In this document: positions 1 to 8,645 of the stretch, one piece after another
Position numbering within the stretch: position 1 is the first letter of the stretch
Layout of the letters: every line of letters begins with the position of its first letter
DNA from: Cyclobacteriaceae bacterium
GTDB taxonomy: Bacteria > Bacteroidota > Bacteroidia > Cytophagales > Cyclobacteriaceae
NCBI GenBank assembly: GCA_030584025.1
Contig: CP129487.1
Span: 3,377,001 to 3,441,000, forward strand
Length of the DNA: 64,000 bases
Reading direction: 5' to 3'
Translations under genes and position numbers: made by a program
Notes under the pieces: model-generated
What the model was told of the DNA's origin: nothing
Databases searched by the model: none
What the model saw: only the letters and a program-made list of their open reading frames with translations

Positions 1-677
1 ACAACCTGGCCAAGGCGCACTGGCGTTGGGGACAAAACGCTGATGTGGTGGTGCGCATGCCAACAGGTGCGGGCACAGCCGCTGGTCCCTTTCACTCGCA
101 GAGCAACGAAGCGTGGTTCTTTCACACACCCGGATTGAAAATTGTTTACCCGTCAAATCCATACGATGCGAAAGGCTTGTTGTGTGCATCGTTTGAAGAT
201 CCGAATCCGGTGATGTACTTCGAACACAAATTATTATATCGTTCGGTGAAAGAACTCTTGCCGGATGACTATTACACAGTAGAAATCGGTAAAGCAAAAC
301 TTGTTCGTGAAGGAACTGATCTCTCCATCATCACCTACGGTATGGGTGTCCATTGGGCTACTGAAATCCTGGAGTCCATGAATGTAAAAGCCGATGTACT
401 TGATTTGCGCACGTTGCTTCCGTGGGACAAGGAGGCTGTTGAAAAAACGGTGAAGAAAACGAATCGCGTACTGATCCTGCATGAAGACACCATGACCGGA
501 GGCGTTGGCGCTGAAATCAGTGCCTGGATAAACGAACATTGTTTCCAATACCTGGATGCGCCTGTAATGCGGGTGGCCAGCCTGGATACGCCCATACCCT
601 TTGCCCCTACGCTTGAGCAAAACTTTTTACCCAAAGGTCGCTTAAAAAGTAAGATTGAGGATTTAATGGCGTTCTGA
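1..677 (+). CDS. 2-oxoacid dehydrogenase E1 component, beta subunit or beta half (5' partial)
   Basis: The reading frame is open from base 3 to the TGA at 675-677, so the gene begins before the window. The visible part is the C-terminal 225 or so residues of a thiamine-diphosphate-dependent 2-oxoacid dehydrogenase E1 beta chain. Motifs typical of the family are VRMPTGAG, FHSQSNEAWF, the PGLKIVYPSNPYDAKGLL stretch and the DPNPVMYFEHK segment, followed by a transketolase C-terminal domain. E1 decarboxylates pyruvate or branched-chain 2-oxoacids and passes the acyl group to E2 lipoate. Many Bacteroidota carry E1 as one fused alpha-beta chain, so this may be the end of a fusion; the window cannot decide that or the substrate. 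Confidence 0.9.
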   Translation, partial: NLAKAHWRWGQNADVVVRMPTGAGTAAGPFHSQSNEAWFFHTPGLKIVYPSNPYDAKGLLCASFEDPNPVMYFEHKLLYRSVKELLPDDYYTVEIGKAKLVREGTDLSIITYGMGVHWATEILESMNVKADVLDLRTLLPWDKEAVEKTVKKTNRVLILHEDTMTGGVGAEISAWINEHCFQYLDAPVMRVASLDTPIPFAPTLEQNFLPKGRLKSKIEDLMAF

Positions 678-744
678 TAAGGAAGTTATCAAAACATACC
701 AAAATCCTGATTTTTACTATCTTAGCAGGTTCAGCGCCCATTTT

Positions 745-3225
745 TTGAAGCAGACACAACAGCATAGCGCCTCCATTCAACGTCTTATCATTCGATTAAG
801 CCTGGCCATGCTATTGGTATTGTTTCTGATTCCTGCCTATGCTCAAAACACCAAAGGCGATCAGCCTACCAAGCCATCGCGCGAAGCAAGGTTTAAATCC
901 AAAACGCCAAAAGGAAAATCGAAAGGAATTGGTAAACGTATTGGCTCCCGAAACAAGGCTCGCGCTGCCACGGCAACCAAAAAAGGAGAGAAAGCAGGTA
1001 AACCAATTAACCCGTTTTTTTATAGAGCGAAATCACCTCAGGGAAAAGAAAAAGCATGGAAAGGCGACATCACCGGCAGACGAATTCCTTCAACCCGCTC
1101 GCAGTCGAATAAAGCACGTAACGTGTATCCGCAAAGTGGAAAATACATGGGGCAAAAGGGGCCTTCAGAAAAGGATCCACAACAACGGTGGCGGTCAGGC
1201 TCACGACAACGCATTCAGGTGCGTTCCGCTACAGGAAAAATCCGCAATGTTTACCCGCAGTATAACAAGTTTGTAAATAATCCTTCACGCAAACCTCAAC
1301 GCATAGAGCGACCGGTTTCCAATGCACCGCAATTGGCAAAACTGAAAAAGATGCAAACACAACCGCAGCCACCGAAAAAGAAACGCGTGGTTCCGGTCAG
1401 TGCTTCGCGTCCCTACATTCGTAACAAGAGTATAAATCCGTATGCCGGTTTCTGGAGTAAAAAACAAAAAGGTGAGCGTGCATACACAGGCGATATTTCG
1501 GGTAGAAGACTTCGTACAAAAAATTATCAAACACCAACCCCCGGTGTAATCAAGCCTACTACATCTCCCTATTACGGAAGAAAGCGAAAAGGCGATCAGC
1601 CCTATAAAGGCCCGGCCTTTGGTGGTTATCGATCAGCAACCCAAACCGGCAAAGCATGGAAGGGCGACATTTCGGGAAGACGCATTCGCGGAAGAAATTT
1701 TTCGAGCAAACCCGGCACAGAGATTAGTGCCATCTTTTCACCTAAGAAAAGAAAGCCGGAATATCGTGATAAGCCTTACAAGGGAATGATGCCGGGCGGT
1801 GGTTATAGGTCGGCAACGCAACCCGGAGAAAAAAGAACTGGTAAAGGACCCATACCCGTTCGTGCACCCGGTATTGGTGCCAATAAAATTGACAAGTTTC
1901 AGGGCAACATTCGCTTTAGAAAAACATTTAGTCAGCAAGGTGAAGGATATTCGGGAAACATTCGCGGAAGAAAAACCTTTGGCGATCAAGGCGAAGGTTA
2001 TGCCGGAAATATTCGCGGAAGAAAAACATTCGGGGATCAGGGCGAATTGTTTACCGGCACCATTAAAGCCCGTAAACCTTTGAAAGGTGGTGGAAGCGTG
2101 AGCGGCAAACTCTGGAATAATAAAGGTCAGCCGATACTGGGTCGTGCTCCAGGTAAAACGGATCAGTTGGGCGCACGCTATCAGGGAAATATTCGTTTCC
2201 GAAAAACTTTTGGTGATCAAGGCGAAGGCTACAGTGGAAGTATAAAGGCGCGTAAACCGTTGAAGGGTGGCGGCAGCGTAAGCGGTAAACTCTGGAACAA
2301 TAAGGGCCAACCGATTCTGGGTCGTGCTCCCGGTAAAACCGATGAGCAGCAAGCCACCTATCAGGGAAACCTGCGGTTTAGAAAAACCTTTGGCGACCAG
2401 GGTGAAGGCTACTCCGGAAACATAAAAGCGAAGAAGCCTTTGAAAGGTGGTGGCAGTGTGAGTGGTAAACTTTGGAACAATAATGAAACTCCTATACCCG
2501 GTCGTTATCCACCGGGCCGCAACGATGAGCGCATGGCCGCCTTTGGCGGAACCGTTAAAGTAAAGAAGAAGGAACCCAGCAAAGATGTGGGCGGATTCCC
2601 AGGAAAAATGATGGAATTCGATTTGCATCCCGACATGCGCGATCAGGGCGAGACCTTTACAGGTTATACGAAGCTCTCGCGATTCAAGAAAAATTATGTT
2701 CGAAACCCCAACTCAGCAGAGGAAGCCTTGAAAAAACGCAAGCCGGGAGAATCCACCTATAAAGTGGATGGTCTGCAGGTTAAGGTGAAGCAAAAGGATT
2801 ACAGTAAAAAACCTCATGCTGCTGATGGTTCGTTACCCGGAATCGGGCCAACCAAGTCATCCATTAAAGCCAGTGAATATGCCCGGGGAATAAAGTTGGA
2901 ATGGAATTATAAGCGTAATCCCAGCAGTGCAGATGAAGCCCTGAAAACACGTGAACCCGGAAAAGCCTTTGCCCGCGCTACCGACTATCAGGGAAATATT
3001 AAAATGAAGAAGTACGAACTCTTCGCGAAGAAAAATTTACACCCTGATGCCCAGTTTGTTAGAACAAACAAGAATAATGTAAAAGAAGAAAAAGGTTTGC
3101 TCACGAACTTTAAACTACTGTGGGCGCGTTGGTTCAAGAAAAGTGATACCCAGCCCGACCATCTGAAAGAAAAAATTCAGAAACCGCGATACGATAAACG
3201 CGAAGACGGGTTGTGGTACGATTAA
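745..3225 (+). CDS. Exported, highly basic repeat protein of unknown function
   Basis: An 826-residue protein with an N-terminal signal peptide (hydrophobic LSLAMLLVLFLIPAYA, likely cleavage after AYA near residue 33). The start used is a TTG; the ATG at residue 22 would leave only a short signal. The mature part is rich in Lys, Arg, Gly and Gln. It is built from degenerate repeats: GEGYSGNIRGRKTFGDQ-like units (about residues 390-440) and a longer unit containing GGGSVSGKLWNN and GRAPGKTD, present three times between about bases 2080 and 2520. Related YxGxIxxRK motifs recur over the whole length. I recognise no known domain. The charge and repeats suggest a cell-surface or periplasmic structural role, which is inference only. 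Confidence 0.8.
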   Translation: MKQTQQHSASIQRLIIRLSLAMLLVLFLIPAYAQNTKGDQPTKPSREARFKSKTPKGKSKGIGKRIGSRNKARAATATKKGEKAGKPINPFFYRAKSPQGKEKAWKGDITGRRIPSTRSQSNKARNVYPQSGKYMGQKGPSEKDPQQRWRSGSRQRIQVRSATGKIRNVYPQYNKFVNNPSRKPQRIERPVSNAPQLAKLKKMQTQPQPPKKKRVVPVSASRPYIRNKSINPYAGFWSKKQKGERAYTGDISGRRLRTKNYQTPTPGVIKPTTSPYYGRKRKGDQPYKGPAFGGYRSATQTGKAWKGDISGRRIRGRNFSSKPGTEISAIFSPKKRKPEYRDKPYKGMMPGGGYRSATQPGEKRTGKGPIPVRAPGIGANKIDKFQGNIRFRKTFSQQGEGYSGNIRGRKTFGDQGEGYAGNIRGRKTFGDQGELFTGTIKARKPLKGGGSVSGKLWNNKGQPILGRAPGKTDQLGARYQGNIRFRKTFGDQGEGYSGSIKARKPLKGGGSVSGKLWNNKGQPILGRAPGKTDEQQATYQGNLRFRKTFGDQGEGYSGNIKAKKPLKGGGSVSGKLWNNNETPIPGRYPPGRNDERMAAFGGTVKVKKKEPSKDVGGFPGKMMEFDLHPDMRDQGETFTGYTKLSRFKKNYVRNPNSAEEALKKRKPGESTYKVDGLQVKVKQKDYSKKPHAADGSLPGIGPTKSSIKASEYARGIKLEWNYKRNPSSADEALKTREPGKAFARATDYQGNIKMKKYELFAKKNLHPDAQFVRTNKNNVKEEKGLLTNFKLLWARWFKKSDTQPDHLKEKIQKPRYDKREDGLWYD

Positions 3226-3236
3226 CCAGTTAACCT

Positions 3237-3587
3237 ATGCAGTGGAACGAACTGACAGACCTTGAACAGGTAAACAACATCAGCCGCGAATCATCCGAAC
3301 AAAAAATTCTCATCTTCAAACACAGTACACGCTGCTCTGTAAGCAGGGCCGTGTTAGACAGGCTGGAGCGAAGTTGGAAGGATGAAGAAATGAAAATGGT
3401 TAAACCCTACTTTCTTGATCTGATCAGTTACCGGCAGATTTCAAATGCAATTGCTGAAAAATTTGATATAGAACACGAATCACCCCAGGTGATTATTGTA
3501 GAAAAAGATAAGCCGGTTTATCACCAGTCGCATTTTGGTATCAGCTATGCCGATTTAAGAAATGCGATCAAAACTCAAATTGAATAG
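3237..3587 (+). CDS. ytxJ: Bacillithiol system redox-active protein YtxJ
   Basis: A 116-residue thioredoxin-fold protein of the YtxJ (DUF2847) family, proposed to act as a monothiol bacilliredoxin that removes bacillithiol from proteins in the cytoplasm. The conserved single-Cys site HSTRCSVSR lies at about residues 30-38, followed by the expected FLDLISYRQISNAIAEKF segment and HESPQ. It starts 11 bases after the stop of the basic repeat protein and may share its transcript. Its last 20 bases overlap the 3' end of the convergent OsmC gene. Confidence 0.9.
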   Translation: MQWNELTDLEQVNNISRESSEQKILIFKHSTRCSVSRAVLDRLERSWKDEEMKMVKPYFLDLISYRQISNAIAEKFDIEHESPQVIIVEKDKPVYHQSHFGISYADLRNAIKTQIE

Positions 3588-3972
3588 TTTGCTTTACAGA
3601 ATCGTGTAGGCTTAACGCCACCGGGCAGGTATGGGCAATTTCTTTTAGCCGATCTTTTTGAGTTGGCGAAGCAACCAGGTTGGGTTTACGCAGCTTCACT
3701 TGTATTTCTGCAATCTTCCTTGGGTTGGACGCCATAATTTTAATTACCTCCACGTGCATGCCCTTCAAATCAATACCTTCGCGCTCTGCCCAAATAGCCA
3801 TGGTGGTGAGCATACACGTGCTCAATGCGGTGCATACCAAATCAGTGGGACTAAAAGCCTCGCCTTTTCCGTTGTTATCAACCGGGGCGTCCGTAATCAC
3901 TACGCTTCCGGATCGTGTGTGCACCGATTCCGTTCGTAAATCACCCTTGTAAACTGAAGTTAATGTTGTCAT
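3568..3972 (-). CDS. OsmC family peroxiredoxin-like protein
   Basis: A 134-residue OsmC/Ohr-superfamily protein, a family of thiol-dependent hydroperoxide reductases. Features of the family are the N-terminal strand-rich part, SPTDLVCTALSTCMLTTM with the first conserved Cys at the start of the central helix, and HTCPVALSLHDSV carrying the second. It is closer to the general OsmC-like (YhfA type) group than to Ohr. It converges on ytxJ with a 20-base tail-to-tail overlap, so two thiol-redox genes lie side by side although on opposite strands. Confidence 0.9.
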   Translation of the reverse strand: MTTLTSVYKGDLRTESVHTRSGSVVITDAPVDNNGKGEAFSPTDLVCTALSTCMLTTMAIWAEREGIDLKGMHVEVIKIMASNPRKIAEIQVKLRKPNLVASPTQKDRLKEIAHTCPVALSLHDSVKQTIQFEF

Positions 3973-4036
3973 GCTGAATAACTTAAATTCGTATTTTGCG
4001 TTACTTTAACGTTTTAAAGGTATTTCAAAGATCGAG

Positions 4037-4774
4037 ATGCGCGGATTAAAACATACTTTTTTTACACTGACACTGATTTCACTGATAACCGTAACCGGGT
4101 TTGGCCAAACCCAGGACAGCTACGAGTATCAATCGGAATTTACCTGGGGCATTAACAAAAATACTTCCGGAGGTTTGATTGGTGGATTTGTATTTAAAAA
4201 AGCCCGGAAACTTAACGATCGGGTTCTCGAAACCTATGGGTTGGAGATCATGAACGTCAAGCATCCTCAGGAACTCAGAAGGAACTCGATTATTACCGGC
4301 AACTTTTTCATTTTTGGTAAAAGTAACTACCTCTATGCCTTCCGGTTTCAATATGGAAGAGATATCATCTTATACAAAAAAGCACCTCATCAGGGCGTTG
4401 AAATTAAAGCCGTTTTTGCAGCCGGTCCTTCATTAGGGTTGGTGGCACCCTATTATGTAGAATACTCCCCATCCTCTCCATCCGGGGGTCTTTTTACCCT
4501 TCGTTCGCAGTATAATTTGGAGATTCCCCCTGATCAAATCTGGGGAACAGGCCGTTTGTTTGAAGGTATTGGCGAATCCGAGGTGGCCCTTGGCGGAAAC
4601 CTGAAGGCCGCCCTGAATTTCGAAACGGGTGCCCTAAAAAGCTCCGTTGTGGGGTTCGAAGTGGGGTTTTTGGTTGATGCCTACACAAAAGGCATTGAAT
4701 TAATGCCGACAGCCAAAGATTATGCCGTGTATCCCACCCTGTTTTTCACATTATTTTACGGCAGCCGCAAATAA
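4037..4774 (+). CDS. Exported protein of unknown function, probable outer-membrane beta-barrel-like
   Basis: A 245-residue protein with a clear signal peptide (residues 1-23, ending TVTGFGQ). The mature part has alternating aromatic and hydrophobic strands such as NYLYAFRFQYGRD and a C-terminus ending YPTLFFTLFYGSRK, a pattern seen in small outer-membrane barrel proteins of Bacteroidota. I cannot assign a named family. It ends 67 bases before the TonB-like gene, which has its own promoter between them. Confidence 0.75.
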   Translation: MRGLKHTFFTLTLISLITVTGFGQTQDSYEYQSEFTWGINKNTSGGLIGGFVFKKARKLNDRVLETYGLEIMNVKHPQELRRNSIITGNFFIFGKSNYLYAFRFQYGRDIILYKKAPHQGVEIKAVFAAGPSLGLVAPYYVEYSPSSPSGGLFTLRSQYNLEIPPDQIWGTGRLFEGIGESEVALGGNLKAALNFETGALKSSVVGFEVGFLVDAYTKGIELMPTAKDYAVYPTLFFTLFYGSRK

Positions 4775-4806
4775 CATTTTTTTATTTCCGTAATGTGACC
4801 TTTTCC

Positions 4807-4814
4807 TATATTTG
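4807..4814 (+). promoter_or_regulatory. Bacteroidota-type promoter -7 element for the TonB-like gene
   Basis: TATATTTG matches the Bacteroidota -7 consensus TAnnTTTG exactly; a TTT-rich stretch about 20 bases upstream (4783-4787) can serve as the weak -33 element. Transcription would begin near 4821. This rules out the in-frame TTG at 4812 as start codon and supports the ATG at 4842. Confidence 0.6.
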
Positions 4815-4841
4815 GGATTCTATAAGCCAAAAGCTGAACCT

Positions 4842-5516
4842 ATGGAACCAAAAAAGAGTGAAAAAGCGGATTTGACCAACAAATCATGGCTGTTTTTCAA
4901 CATTGGCCTGGTGATCACCTTGCTCATTGTTGTATCAGCCTTCGAGTATTCCGGTAGGGATAACACGGATGCCAAAGACCTGGCACAGAACAACAACATG
5001 ATTGAAGAGATCATGGAAGTGCCGCCTACAGAACAACCACCTCCACCACCACCAAAAATTCAACAGCCTCAAATCATTGAAGTGCCTGATGAAGAAGAAA
5101 TTGAGGAAGAGATTAAGGTGGAATTCGATGTAGAGGTAACTGAAGATACCAAAGTTGAAGAAATTGTAATTGCTCCTGTTGAAGAAAAAGAGGATGTTGA
5201 TCAGATCTTCCTCGTAGTAGAAGAAACCGCTACACCTAAGGGTGGTATGTCTGCCTTCTACAAATATGTGGGCGATAAAATGAAATATCCTGCTCAAGCC
5301 CGAAGAATGGGTATTGAAGGAAAAGTATTCGTTGAATTCGTTATTAACCGTGACGGATCCATTACCGATGTTAAAGCCATTAAAGGTATTGGTGCCGGTT
5401 GTGATGAAGAAGCGGTACGTGTGGTACAAAGTGCTCCGCCCTGGAACCCAGGCAAGCAACGCGGTAAGCCTGTTCGTCAGCGCTACGTAGTGCCGATTAC
5501 CTTCAAGTTAGGTTAA
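4842..5516 (+). CDS. TonB-like energy transducer protein
   Basis: A 224-residue inner-membrane protein that links the ExbBD proton channel to outer-membrane TonB-dependent transporters. After a short basic N-terminus there is one membrane helix (SWLFFNIGLVITLLIVVSAF), a Pro-rich and acidic periplasmic spacer (PPPPPPKIQQPQ, then Glu/Asp-rich), and a C-terminal TonB domain with YPAQARRMGIEGKVFVEF, DGSITDVKAIKGIGAGCDEEA and the end VVPITFKLG. The start at 4842 is chosen because the upstream TTG overlaps the promoter. No exbB or exbD is next to it, as is common for the many single TonB paralogues in this phylum. Confidence 0.92.
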   Translation: MEPKKSEKADLTNKSWLFFNIGLVITLLIVVSAFEYSGRDNTDAKDLAQNNNMIEEIMEVPPTEQPPPPPPKIQQPQIIEVPDEEEIEEEIKVEFDVEVTEDTKVEEIVIAPVEEKEDVDQIFLVVEETATPKGGMSAFYKYVGDKMKYPAQARRMGIEGKVFVEFVINRDGSITDVKAIKGIGAGCDEEAVRVVQSAPPWNPGKQRGKPVRQRYVVPITFKLG

Positions 5517-5540
5517 GCCATAGGTTCAGAATTTATAAAA

Positions 5541-5570
5541 GGGCTGCTCAAAATTGGGCAGCCTTTTTTT
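5541..5570 (+). terminator. Rho-independent terminator after the TonB-like gene
   Basis: Stem GGCTGC (5542-5547) and GCAGCC (5558-5563) with a 10-base loop, followed directly by seven T residues (5564-5570). It lies 25 bases past the tonB-like stop and before the convergent chrA gene. Confidence 0.85.
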
Positions 5571-5580
5571 ATGCCCACAG

Positions 5581-6789
5581 TTAAAGCACAAGTCCCAGTA
5601 AAAATCCCAGTACAATAATTACGGGTGCGGGTATTCGTGTAAAAGTGAGCAACGCGAACGTGCCAATGGTAAAAGCAAAGTTCATAAACGTATTGTCGAG
5701 CGGCTGAAAAAGAATTACGGCAGCAGCAGCTACAAGCCCCGCACTGGCAGCTGTTAACCCTTCCAGCGAAGCGCGTACTGCCCGGTACTTTTTCAAACTA
5801 TCCCAAAAGCGAATTACAAAAAATATCAGGAATGTTCCGGGTAAAAAAATTCCCGCTGCCGACATAATCGCGCCAAGCAACTCACCTGGCACCCCATACT
5901 CGCGCATGGAAAGTGAACCGATAAAAGCGCTGAACGAAAATACAGGACCCGGCAAGGATTGTGCTACAGCATACCCGGAAAGAAATTCATTGTGATTCAG
6001 GTATTCCTTCTTACGAAATTCCAGTGGCCGCTTCTCTCCTTCTTTCTTTACAAATTCGGTATATAACAATGGCGTTAGCGCCTGACCGCCACCAAAAATC
6101 AAACTGCCGTTACGGTAAAAGTTTTCAAACAATAAAACGGGACGGGCCTTGGTTGCGCCACCCAGCACCGCAGCCAATACCAAAACTCCAATCCACAATA
6201 AAAAATTGGCCCATTGTATCTCAATCTTTTTCTTGATTTCCTTTGGCTGTGCCTTAAACTTCAATGCAGTTGTTAAGCCAGCAATTAAAAGGATAACGGG
6301 AAAGACAAATGGAGATTGAATGAAGTACGAAACAACAGCAGCAATAACCATAATGATTGCACCCGTTTTCGTGTGTATCGTTTTCAGGCTGATGGTATAG
6401 GCGGCATAACTCACAAAACCTACTGCGATGGGTTGAATGAATCGCGTAAACTCCAACGACCAGTTTTTTTCCTGAATACTCGACAGAAAAATTCCGGCAA
6501 AGGCCATGAACAATACTGAAGGCAAAATCCAAACGAGCAAAGTCAGGTATGCGAGGTTTGGCCCGCCAATTCGAAAACCGATGGCGGTTAATGTTTGTGT
6601 TGAGCTTGGGCCAGGTAAAATCTGGCAAAGCGAATTCAACTCAAGCAGTTCATCAGCCGATAAGTAGTTGCGCTTGTCAACCAACACTTTTTGAAAATGT
6701 GCCAGGTGCGCCTGCGGACCACCAAAAGTGGTAAGCGCGAGCTGCAACACATCGCGTAGAAAAATATAATATCGAACCTGCCTGATCAA
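5581..6789 (-). CDS. chrA: Chromate efflux transporter (CHR family)
   Basis: A 402-residue membrane protein with about ten to twelve hydrophobic helices, of the long two-domain CHR type. Each half begins with the family signature: LALTTFGGPQAHLAHF near residue 20 and SLIFGGGQALTPLLY in the second half. Other family motifs are ELLELNSLCQILPGPSSTQT and SGYAVAQSLPGPVFSFSAF. The family exports chromate, or sulfate-like oxyanions, across the inner membrane. The start is a TTG that gives the usual MIRQVRYYIFLRDV N-terminus. It lies 20 bases after the oxygenase gene on the same strand and may share its transcript. Confidence 0.92.
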   Translation of the reverse strand: MIRQVRYYIFLRDVLQLALTTFGGPQAHLAHFQKVLVDKRNYLSADELLELNSLCQILPGPSSTQTLTAIGFRIGGPNLAYLTLLVWILPSVLFMAFAGIFLSSIQEKNWSLEFTRFIQPIAVGFVSYAAYTISLKTIHTKTGAIIMVIAAVVSYFIQSPFVFPVILLIAGLTTALKFKAQPKEIKKKIEIQWANFLLWIGVLVLAAVLGGATKARPVLLFENFYRNGSLIFGGGQALTPLLYTEFVKKEGEKRPLEFRKKEYLNHNEFLSGYAVAQSLPGPVFSFSAFIGSLSMREYGVPGELLGAIMSAAGIFLPGTFLIFFVIRFWDSLKKYRAVRASLEGLTAASAGLVAAAAVILFQPLDNTFMNFAFTIGTFALLTFTRIPAPVIIVLGFLLGLVL

Positions 6790-6809
6790 CGGTCTAAGCG
6801 GGCAACTGG

Positions 6810-7784
6810 TTATTTCTTTTTCAGACCAATCTCTGCCAACCGCTCATCTAAAAATTCTCCCGCTGTAATATCTGGCCATAGTTTCGGATGCTCCTTATCC
6901 ACACAACCGGGCAACGCTGCAAGACTCATCTCACTTCGTGGATGCATGAAAAAGGGTATGGAATACCGGGGCGTGTTCATTTTGTCCTTTGGCGGATTAA
7001 CTACCCGGTGAATAGTTGACTTCAGTTTCTTATTGGTGTGGCGCTCCAGCATGTCACCAACATTTACAACCAGTTGTTCAGGCAAGGCAGTAATCGGAAT
7101 CCATTTGCCATCCCTGCGCAGCACCTGCAAACCATCAGCACTGGCGCCCATCAATAACGTAATCAGGTTAATGTCGCCATGCTCAGCCGCACGCACGGCA
7201 TCGGCCGGTACGGCATCGGGGTTTTCAATGGGGAAGTAATGAATGGGACGCAAAATGCTATTGCCATGACGAACCTTGGCATCAAAATAATTTTCAGGTA
7301 AACCAAGATAAAGTGCAATGGCGCGCAACATGTATACACCTGTCTTCTCCAGTCTGCGATAAACTTCCAATCCAATATCTTTGAACTCCGGTATTTCATC
7401 GGGCCAAACGTTGGCCGGGTATTCATTTTTTATCGGGTCATCATCTTCAACTTCCTGACCGATGTGATAAAATTCTTTTAAGTCGCCCGTATTACGGCCC
7501 TTGGCGTGCTCCTTCCCCTTACCAATATACCCACGCTGACCGGCCAAGCCCGGTATTTCATATTTTTGCTTCACCTCATCTGATAAAGCAAAAAATTTCT
7601 TGATCACAGCATAGAGTTTTGCCGACAAGTCATCGGTGAGGTAATGATTTTTTATGGCCACAAAGCCAATGTTGTTATAGGCTGCGCCCAGATCGGCTAC
7701 AAATTTTTTCTTTTTTGCTTCATCTCCCCTGGTGAAATCGGCCAGGTCAAGAGAAGGCACTTCATCGTAAAGGATTTCGCTCAT
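6810..7784 (-). CDS. Isopenicillin N synthase-like 2-oxoglutarate/Fe(II) oxygenase
   Basis: A 324-residue soluble enzyme of the isopenicillin N synthase / plant-type 2OG dioxygenase family. The N-terminal DIOX_N part includes NIGFVAIKNHYL. The iron triad is visible as HGD (in AEHGDINLITLL) and the distal His in STIHRVVNPP, followed by the co-substrate RYS motif in PRYSIPFFMHP. The natural substrate cannot be read from the sequence. It is divergent from the superoxide dismutase gene and may form an operon with chrA. Confidence 0.88.
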   Translation of the reverse strand: MSEILYDEVPSLDLADFTRGDEAKKKKFVADLGAAYNNIGFVAIKNHYLTDDLSAKLYAVIKKFFALSDEVKQKYEIPGLAGQRGYIGKGKEHAKGRNTGDLKEFYHIGQEVEDDDPIKNEYPANVWPDEIPEFKDIGLEVYRRLEKTGVYMLRAIALYLGLPENYFDAKVRHGNSILRPIHYFPIENPDAVPADAVRAAEHGDINLITLLMGASADGLQVLRRDGKWIPITALPEQLVVNVGDMLERHTNKKLKSTIHRVVNPPKDKMNTPRYSIPFFMHPRSEMSLAALPGCVDKEHPKLWPDITAGEFLDERLAEIGLKKK

Positions 7785-7888
7785 ACCGTTGGTGTTAAGA
7801 CCATCCGCAAGCTACGGATTTTTAAGTAAATTTACCCCTACACGCCTCTCTCCATACGGAAAGGCACAATCACTAAAATTCAATCGCC

Positions 7889-8632
7889 ATGAAAAAAACC
7901 AATCGCAGAGAATTTGTTCAAACCGCAGTGAAAGCAACTGTATTCACCAGCGTGGGTGCACCCGCCATTCTTTCTGCGGCTTGCGCTACCAAATCAACCG
8001 AAGAGAGTGATGAGGAAACTGCAGCCGCAGTTGCCGCCTTAACCTTTGCGCAGGTAAAACTGCCGTACGACTATGCCGCACTGGAGCCGAACATTGATGC
8101 CACCACCATGGATATACACTACAATAAGCATCATGCCGCCTACATAAAAAATGTAAACGATGCCATTGCAGAAGAAAAAATAGCATTCGCAACAGAGGCT
8201 GAATTTTTTGCGAACACTTCCAAACTTTCGGGTAAGGCACGAAACAATGGAGGTGGTGCCTTTAACCACAACTTTTTCTGGCAGGTGATGAAGCCTGGTG
8301 GCGGAGCTCCCTCCGGCAAGCTGGCCGATGCCATTAACGGAAGTTTTGAATCGTTTGAAAAATTCAAAGAGCAATTCACCGCTGCCGCCATGACTCGCTT
8401 CGGTTCGGGCTGGGCGTGGTTGGTAAATGATAATGGAACGTTAAAAATTGGCTCTACTCCTAATCAGGATAACCCACTCATGGACATCAGCGATTTTAAA
8501 GGCACGCCCTTACTTGCGCTGGATGTTTGGGAACATGCGTATTATTTAAAGTACCAGAACAAGCGAAATGAATATGTGGCGAATTGGTGGAATGTGGTGA
8601 ATTGGGATGAGGTGGCGAGTAGGTTGAGTTGA
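7889..8632 (+). CDS. Superoxide dismutase, Fe/Mn family, exported
   Basis: A 247-residue protein that converts superoxide to oxygen and hydrogen peroxide. It has an extra N-terminal export segment with a twin-arginine-like NRREF motif and LSAAC near residue 32, which could act as a weak lipobox, so the enzyme is probably periplasmic or lipid-anchored. The SOD domain starts near residue 52. Metal ligands are His in DIHYNKHH, His in GGAFNHNFFW, and Asp and His in LALDVWEHAYYLKYQ. The Gln in TPNQDNPLM is at the MnSOD-type position, so manganese or cambialistic use is likelier than iron only. The conserved C-terminus WWNVVNWDEVASRLS lies just before the Tn7-like insertion, which begins 8 bp past the stop. 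Confidence 0.95.
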   Translation: MKKTNRREFVQTAVKATVFTSVGAPAILSAACATKSTEESDEETAAAVAALTFAQVKLPYDYAALEPNIDATTMDIHYNKHHAAYIKNVNDAIAEEKIAFATEAEFFANTSKLSGKARNNGGGAFNHNFFWQVMKPGGGAPSGKLADAINGSFESFEKFKEQFTAAAMTRFGSGWAWLVNDNGTLKIGSTPNQDNPLMDISDFKGTPLLALDVWEHAYYLKYQNKRNEYVANWWNVVNWDEVASRLS

Positions 8633-8645
8633 GTTACTCTTTTTT

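Noticed and set aside
1738..2628. 296-codon open frame on the minus strand
   Set aside because: It lies fully inside the basic repeat protein gene, and its repeats mirror those of the plus strand. It is a shadow of the repeat DNA.
4935..5459. 174-codon minus-strand frame rich in Phe and Asn
   Set aside because: It is antisense to the TonB-like gene; its Trp run is the complement of the proline run. Not a gene.
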